From NCBI GenBank assembly GCA_030152675.1, contig JASLIY010000297.1, positions 1-9,937 of the forward strand: a stretch of 9,937 nt of DNA, read 5' to 3'. The first letter of the stretch is position 1; the number at the start of each line of letters is the position of its first letter. The notes beneath the pieces were generated by a model. The model was not told the origin of the DNA, did no database searches, and saw only the letters and a program-made list of their open reading frames with translations. Source of the stretch: Acinetobacter sp. GTDB taxonomy: Bacteria; Pseudomonadota; Gammaproteobacteria; Pseudomonadales; Moraxellaceae. Below are positions 5,415-9,937 of this stretch, one piece after another. Position numbers and translations under genes: made by a program.

Positions 5415-6245
5415 ATGGAGCATGAGATGACAGTTGCACAGCAAGCGACCCCAAACACCCAAAACACAGCTGCAAGCCCGCTGTTAAAACATCGCGTGGT
5501 CAAAACTGGGGTGATGCTGATCGAGCTGAATCGCCCTGAAAAACGCAATGCACTCAACAATGCCACTTTGGAACAGTTGGCGTTGCTGCTACAGCAGTTG
5601 CAAGCTGATCCAAGCATCAGAGCGGTGGTGATCACCGGCAATGAACAGTGTTTTGCTGCCGGTGCAGATCTCAATGAGTTGGCACAACTCGATGTGGTGT
5701 CGATCCAACAAGATCAACGCCCGATGCTGTGGAAGCGCATCGATGAATTCTCCAAACCGATCATTATGGCGGTGAATGGTTTTGCCTTTGGTGCGGGTTT
5801 TGAGCTGGCGCTGCATGGTGACATCGTCATTACTGGTGAAAATGCACAATTTGCCTTACCTGAAATTGGTCTGGGCATGTTGCCTGGTGCAGGCGGCACA
5901 CAACGTTTGGCACGTGTGGTCGGTCAGCAATTGGCAATGCGTTGGGCCATGACCGGTGAACGCATCTCGGCACAGCTGGCCTTACAGCATGGTATCAGCA
6001 GTCAAATCTGTCCGACGGGACTGAGTGTGCAATATGCCGTCGAGTTGGCTGAGAAGATCGCTCAACAAGCGCCATTGGCGATTGGGGTGATCAAACAATC
6101 TTTAAAATCAATTCATGAAGTGACTTTAAGCCAAGGCTTAAAGCTTGAACGTCAGCATTTTGTGTGGCTTGCGGCAACCGAAGACCGTCAAGAAGGCATT
6201 AATGCGTTTTTAGAAAAAAGAAAACCAGTGTTTAGAGGTGTGTGA
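5415..6245 (+). CDS. paaF: PaaF, 2,3-dehydroadipyl-CoA hydratase (crotonase family)
   Basis: PaaF hydrates 2,3-dehydroadipyl-CoA to 3-hydroxyadipyl-CoA, which PaaH then oxidises. The 276-residue product is a crotonase with the oxyanion-hole motif AAGADLNEL (81-89) and NGFAFGAGFE (121-130). Both catalytic glutamates of true enoyl-CoA hydratases are present 20 residues apart, E130 and E150 (ALPEIGLGMLPGAGG). It is about 20 residues longer than E. coli PaaF (255) because of a Q/T/A-rich head before LLKHRVV. ATG 5415 follows GGAG (5403-5406) by 8 nt. ATG 5427 is a close rival, since GGAG at 5417-5420 would serve it, and GTG 5370 is unlikely because it lies inside a hairpin. The 1-nt overlap with paaG (TGATG) implies translational coupling. 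Confidence 0.92.
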   Translation: MEHEMTVAQQATPNTQNTAASPLLKHRVVKTGVMLIELNRPEKRNALNNATLEQLALLLQQLQADPSIRAVVITGNEQCFAAGADLNELAQLDVVSIQQDQRPMLWKRIDEFSKPIIMAVNGFAFGAGFELALHGDIVITGENAQFALPEIGLGMLPGAGGTQRLARVVGQQLAMRWAMTGERISAQLALQHGISSQICPTGLSVQYAVELAEKIAQQAPLAIGVIKQSLKSIHEVTLSQGLKLERQHFVWLAATEDRQEGINAFLEKRKPVFRGV

Positions 6246-7036
6246 TGGATTACCAAACAATTATCGTTGAAGAAAAAAATGCAGTGGGCTATTTGACCTT
6301 TAACCGTCCGAAGCAACTGAACAGCTTTAACGAAAGCATGCACCAAGAAGTCTCTAAAGTGCTGAAAGCCTGGTCCAAAGATACTGCGATTCGTGCCGTG
6401 GTGATCTCGGCTGAAGGTCGTGGTTTTTGTGCAGGCCAAGATCTCAATGATCGCGTGGTTGATCCCAATGCCGATGCGCCTGATCTCGGCCTATCGATTG
6501 AAAAATATTATAACCCCTTGATCAAACTGATCACTGAAATGCCAAAACCAGTGATTTGTGCGGTCAATGGTGTGGCTGCGGGTGCCGGTGCCAATATTGC
6601 TTTGGCCTGTGACTTGGTCATCGCCGCCAAATCTGCTGCATTTATCCAAGCATTCTGCCGTCTGGGCTTGGTACCAGACTCGGGTGGAACTTGGTTCTTG
6701 CCACGTTTGGTCGGTCGTGCCCAAGCGATGGGCTTGGCCATGCTTGGTGACAAGTTGCCAGCGGAGCGAGCAGTGCAACTTGGGATGATTTGGCAATGTG
6801 TTGAAGATGAGCAGTTACAAGCGGAAGCACGCACATTGGCAGAACATTTGGCCAAGCAACCGACCTATGGGTTGTCGCTGATCAAAAAAGCCATCCATGC
6901 GGCAGCTGGCAATAGCTTGGAGCAACAGCTGCTGTTGGAACGTGACTTACAGCGTTTGGCTGGTCGTTCGCATGATTATAAAGAAGGCGTACAGGCATTT
7001 ATGCAAAAACGCACACCTGAATACCAAGGGAGTTAA
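6245..7036 (+). CDS. paaG: PaaG, 1,2-epoxyphenylacetyl-CoA isomerase (oxepin-CoA forming; also a dehydroadipyl-type enoyl-CoA isomerase)
   Basis: PaaG converts the ring epoxide to oxepin-CoA, and in lower beta-oxidation shifts a double bond to give 2,3-dehydroadipyl-CoA. The 263-residue product matches E. coli PaaG (262), including GRGFCAGQDLNDR (58-70), PKPVICAVNGVAAGAGA and GLVPDSGGTW (141-150). Unlike PaaF, the first catalytic Glu position is Ala (AAGAGA) and the second is also not Glu. Instead D145 in VPDSGG sits where PaaF has Gly, consistent with the single-Asp isomerase chemistry described for PaaG. This separates the two crotonase neighbours by sequence. ATG 6245 overlaps the paaF stop by one base and has GAGG (6235-6238) 6 nt upstream. 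The paaH start follows its stop after 2 nt. Confidence 0.95.
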   Translation: MDYQTIIVEEKNAVGYLTFNRPKQLNSFNESMHQEVSKVLKAWSKDTAIRAVVISAEGRGFCAGQDLNDRVVDPNADAPDLGLSIEKYYNPLIKLITEMPKPVICAVNGVAAGAGANIALACDLVIAAKSAAFIQAFCRLGLVPDSGGTWFLPRLVGRAQAMGLAMLGDKLPAERAVQLGMIWQCVEDEQLQAEARTLAEHLAKQPTYGLSLIKKAIHAAAGNSLEQQLLLERDLQRLAGRSHDYKEGVQAFMQKRTPEYQGS

Positions 7037-7038
7037 GT

Positions 7039-8637
7039 ATGCAGGATCTCAATATGGCGCAGCAGCAAGCACCGCTCAATTTAAGTCAGTGCAGTGTGGC
7101 TGTGATTGGCGCAGGCACCATGGGCATCGGGATTGCGCAATTGGCAGCGATGCATGGACACGCCACCTTGGTTTTTGATCTCAATGCCAATACCGCAGTT
7201 GCCGGCGTTGCTCAACTGACTGAACGCCTCAGCAAACGTGTTACAGCAGGCAAAATGAGCCAACAGCAGTTGGATGACACCTTGGGCAATATCCGAGTCG
7301 TCACCGAGATGCAGCAACTGGCCAGCGCTGGGTTGATTATTGAAGCCATCGTCGAGAAGAAAGAGGTTAAACAAAGTTTATTCCAACAGTTGGCAGAGAT
7401 TTGTCCTGAGCAGACCATCTTGGCCTCGAACACCTCCTCGATCTCGATCACTGCGATCGCTTCGGTGGTGCCACAACCTGAGCGCGTGGTGGGTTTGCAC
7501 TTCTTTAACCCTGCGCCAGTGATGAAGTTGGTTGAGATCGTCAAGGGGCTAAAAACGTCGCCCGCGATTGCAGATGCATTGTTTGAGTTGATGCAGACAT
7601 GGCGCAAAGTCCCGGTCATGGCCAAGTCGACACCGGGCTTTATCGTCAATCGTGTGGCGCGTCCATACTATGCCGAAGCCTTCCGTGCTTTGCAGGAAAA
7701 TGTCACCACGCCAGAACAGCTCGACTATATCTTGCGTGAAAGTGGTGGTTTTGCCATGGGGCCGTGTGAGCTCACCGATCTGATCGGTCAGGATGTCAAC
7801 TTTTCGGTGACGCAAAGTGTTTATCAAGAATTTTTCTATGAACCGCGTTATCGTCCGTCTTTGATCCAAAAAGAATTGGTCGATGCAGGCTGCTATGGTC
7901 GTAAAAATAAGCAAGGCTTTTATGACTATGCTCAGGAGCAACGCACGCCGATCTATACCTTGCCAAGTTTGCCTGCTGCATTGAAAAACCCAGATGTCTC
8001 GCAACTGAATGTGCAATTCTGCGGCGATTGGCATCACTGTGTTGGGCTGAGTGAGCGCTTAGCTACGCTCGCAGGGCTGCAGATCAAACATCTCCCACAC
8101 TCTCAGGCCACGATGCCGGAACTCTTGATCGATGGTCTCAGTCTACGTCTGAGCCAAGGCCAGTCGGTATTGATCGAGCATGCGGATGCCAAAGTCATGC
8201 TCATGGACTGGCATGCAGATTGGCGCAATGCCCAAGCAGTGGTGTTGACGGCTTCGCCAGCATGTACAGCAGCGGATTGCGACAAAGTCACGGGCCTGTT
8301 CGCAGCCTGTGGTATCAGCGTCTTGTGGAGTAAAGATCATCCGGGATTGTTTGTACTGCGCACCATCGCCATGTTGGTGAATGAAGCCTGTGAAGCAGTA
8401 CTGCATGGGATCGCCACCGAACAGGACATTGATGCAGCGATGAAATATGGCGTGAATTATCCGCAAGGTCCATTCCAATGGGCAGCCCAGATAGGTTATC
8501 GCCATATCTTGGCCAGTTTGGACAATCTGTATCGTCTCTATGGCGAAGAGCGTTATCGTCCAAGCCTATTATTACGACAAAAAGCCGCCTTGGCTGCACA
8601 AGGCACACAGCACAACGTATTGAAACAAGCGGGATAG
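7039..8637 (+). CDS. paaH: PaaH, NAD-dependent 3-hydroxyadipyl-CoA dehydrogenase, long form
   Basis: PaaH oxidises 3-hydroxyadipyl-CoA to 3-oxoadipyl-CoA for the thiolase PaaJ. The Rossmann motif GAGTMG (24-29) is near the N-terminus. SNTSSIS (130-136), the catalytic His H154 in GLHFFNP, the partner E166 and N204 in FIVNRV give a complete active site. The first 3HCDH C-terminal domain covers about 200-300. A variable linker (about 300-420) leads to a second copy of that domain (424-520) with NEACEAVLHGIA and GVNYPQGPFQWA. RYRPSL ends both copies (270-275 and about 516-521). At 532 residues it is longer than E. coli PaaH (475) and nearer to the Pseudomonas-type enzyme. ATG 7039 has AAGGGAG (7026-7032) 6 nt upstream; ATG 7054 is an alternative. 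Confidence 0.94.
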   Translation: MQDLNMAQQQAPLNLSQCSVAVIGAGTMGIGIAQLAAMHGHATLVFDLNANTAVAGVAQLTERLSKRVTAGKMSQQQLDDTLGNIRVVTEMQQLASAGLIIEAIVEKKEVKQSLFQQLAEICPEQTILASNTSSISITAIASVVPQPERVVGLHFFNPAPVMKLVEIVKGLKTSPAIADALFELMQTWRKVPVMAKSTPGFIVNRVARPYYAEAFRALQENVTTPEQLDYILRESGGFAMGPCELTDLIGQDVNFSVTQSVYQEFFYEPRYRPSLIQKELVDAGCYGRKNKQGFYDYAQEQRTPIYTLPSLPAALKNPDVSQLNVQFCGDWHHCVGLSERLATLAGLQIKHLPHSQATMPELLIDGLSLRLSQGQSVLIEHADAKVMLMDWHADWRNAQAVVLTASPACTAADCDKVTGLFAACGISVLWSKDHPGLFVLRTIAMLVNEACEAVLHGIATEQDIDAAMKYGVNYPQGPFQWAAQIGYRHILASLDNLYRLYGEERYRPSLLLRQKAALAAQGTQHNVLKQAG

Positions 8638-8647
8638 GGAGTTGAAC

Positions 8648-9862
8648 ATGGAACAGGTTTTTATTTGCGATGCGATTCGCACCCCCATTGGACGTTATGC
8701 CGGTGCTTTGAGCAGTATCCGTGCGGATGATTTGGCCGCATTGCCGATTCAATATCTCAAACAGCAACATCCTGATCTGGCTTGGGATCAACTCGATGAA
8801 GTGATCTTGGGCTGTGCCAACCAAGCTGGTGAGGACAACCGCAACGTGGCACGTATGGCGGCATTGTTGGCGGGCTTGGGGGATAGCGTGCCTGCGATTA
8901 CGGTAAACCGTCTTTGTGCCTCAGGTTTAGATGCGATTGGGATGGCGACCCGCGCGATCAAGTCAGGTGAGGCGCAGTTTATGTTGGCTGGCGGTGTAGA
9001 GTCGATGAGCCGTGCACCTTTTGTACAGTCCAAACCCGAAGCTGCATTTAGTCGTACCCCAACGATCTATGACACCACCATTGGCTGGCGTTTTGTCAAT
9101 CCAAAATTCAAAGCCAGTTTTGGGGTTGATAGCATGCCGGAAACGGCTGAAAACGTTGCTGAGAAATATCAGATCAATCGTGCCGACCAAGATTTATTTG
9201 CCTATCACAGTCAGCAAAAGACCGCCGTTGCGCAGCAGAACGGCATCTTTGATGTTGAAATTCTGCCGGTTGAGATCACTGACCGCAAGAAAAACACCAT
9301 TCGCATCAGCGCTGATGAACATCCACGTGCTGAAACCACGCTTGAAGCACTGAGCAAACTCAAAACGCCATTCCGTAAAGAAGGCGGTTCTGTCACGGCG
9401 GGCAATGCCTCGGGTGTCAACGATGGTGCCGCTTGTGTCTTGATGAGCAGTGCCAGTTTTGCTGCAGCGCATCAACTTCAGCCATTGGCACGCGTGGTGG
9501 CGACTGCCAGTGCTGGAGTAGAAGCCAAATATATGGGCATTGGTCCAGTGCCTGCGGTACATAAGGTTTTGAAACTGGCTGGTTTAACTCTCGATCAGAT
9601 GGATGTGATCGAACTGAATGAAGCCTTTGCCGCGCAATCACTTGCCGTGATGCGTGAGCTGGGGTTGCAGGATGATGATCCGCGCGTCAATCCCAATGGC
9701 GGTGCGATCGCGCTCGGTCATCCGCTCGGGATGAGTGGGACACGTTTAGTGATCACAGCCATGCATGAATTAAAACGTCGCCAAGGTCGTTATGCACTTT
9801 GCACCATGTGTGTGGGCGTGGGGCAAGGTGTGGCGATGATTTTGGAAAATATCCAAGCCTAA
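8648..9862 (+). CDS. paaJ: PaaJ, 3-oxoadipyl-CoA / 3-oxo-5,6-dehydrosuberyl-CoA thiolase
   Basis: PaaJ acts twice in the pathway: it cleaves 3-oxo-5,6-dehydrosuberyl-CoA and later 3-oxoadipyl-CoA, the latter giving acetyl-CoA and succinyl-CoA. The 404-residue product has the full thiolase set: nucleophile C90 in VNRLCASG, NEAFA (334-338), H358 in GGAIALGHPLG and C388 in CTMCVGVGQG. PcaF of the beta-ketoadipate pathway is a near-identical family and cannot be told apart by motifs; position in the paa operon decides the name. ATG 8648 is chosen because AGGGAG (8636-8641), overlapping the paaH stop, precedes it by 6 nt; TTG at 8642 would overlap that site. In E. coli paaI lies between paaH and paaJ, but here the gap is only 10 bp. 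Confidence 0.94.
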   Translation: MEQVFICDAIRTPIGRYAGALSSIRADDLAALPIQYLKQQHPDLAWDQLDEVILGCANQAGEDNRNVARMAALLAGLGDSVPAITVNRLCASGLDAIGMATRAIKSGEAQFMLAGGVESMSRAPFVQSKPEAAFSRTPTIYDTTIGWRFVNPKFKASFGVDSMPETAENVAEKYQINRADQDLFAYHSQQKTAVAQQNGIFDVEILPVEITDRKKNTIRISADEHPRAETTLEALSKLKTPFRKEGGSVTAGNASGVNDGAACVLMSSASFAAAHQLQPLARVVATASAGVEAKYMGIGPVPAVHKVLKLAGLTLDQMDVIELNEAFAAQSLAVMRELGLQDDDPRVNPNGGAIALGHPLGMSGTRLVITAMHELKRRQGRYALCTMCVGVGQGVAMILENIQA

Positions 9863-9937
9863 GCAGACTTAAAGCGTGCGGTCTGTACTTGGATCGGCAG
9901 ACCGTCAGCAAGATACGAATAGATCAAAACATCGCAG
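9863..9937 (+). other. Spacer after paaJ with competing hairpins
   Basis: No start codon with a ribosome site is seen in these 75 bp. CGGTCTG (9879-9885) pairs with CAGACCG (9898-9904) around a 12-nt loop. The same GTCTG (9881-9885) could instead pair with an upstream CAGAC (9864-9868), so the two stems exclude each other. No T-run follows within the window. The operon probably continues to the right. Confidence 0.4.

Noticed and set aside
8648..9862. Naming the thiolase PcaF
   Set aside because: Motifs cannot separate PcaF from PaaJ, but it lies 10 bp after paaH in the paa operon and no pca genes are present.
1..9937. A wholly new biological system in the window
   Set aside because: Every gene belongs to the known phenylacetyl-CoA pathway with intact key residues; the less-described material is limited to regulatory and intercistronic DNA.

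Overview
The window is most of a phenylacetate (paa) catabolic cluster. It comes from a gammaproteobacterium, most likely Moraxellaceae and Acinetobacter-like. I base that on protein sequence resemblance, heavy use of TTG/TTA leucine codons, AT-rich spacers and coding GC in the mid-to-upper 40s percent (estimated from a few sampled lines only). That GC is higher than I would expect for A. baumannii, so the genus is an inference. No mobile elements, tRNAs, rRNAs, CRISPR arrays or broken genes were seen.

Layout: on the minus strand, the 5' part of paaZ (406 codons) runs off the left edge. A 260-bp AT-rich divergent promoter region (1220-1479) separates it from a plus-strand operon paaA-paaB-paaC-paaD-paaE-paaF-paaG-paaH-paaJ (1480-9862). 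The last 75 bp hold no callable gene; the next gene, expected to be paaK or paaI, lies beyond the window. No paaI is present between paaH and paaJ, where E. coli has it.

Function: phenylacetyl-CoA (made by PaaK, not in the window) is epoxidised by the PaaABC(D)E monooxygenase. PaaA is the diiron catalytic subunit, PaaC its non-metal partner, PaaB a small subunit, PaaE the FAD/2Fe-2S reductase and PaaD an iron-sulphur maturation-type protein. PaaG isomerises the ring epoxide to oxepin-CoA. PaaZ opens the ring by hydrolysis and oxidises the resulting aldehyde. PaaJ, PaaG, PaaF and PaaH then carry out beta-oxidation-like steps, giving acetyl-CoA and succinyl-CoA.

The pathway is well known; the interest lies in its non-coding parts. 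The Z-A intergenic region holds three copies of TGATACG. Two form an inverted pair spanning 39 bp, the same geometry as the E. coli PaaX operator (TGATTC-N27-GAATCA, from memory). The third lies just upstream of the paaZ ribosome site. A 13/13 match to the IHF consensus lies between the paaZ-side copy and the paaA-side pair. The monooxygenase genes are separated by spacers of 11 to 128 bp, three of which carry clear hairpins. The beta-oxidation genes paaF-G-H-J are packed with gaps of -1, 2 and 10 bp. The strongest structure, two back-to-back hairpins, sits exactly at the paaE/paaF module boundary.
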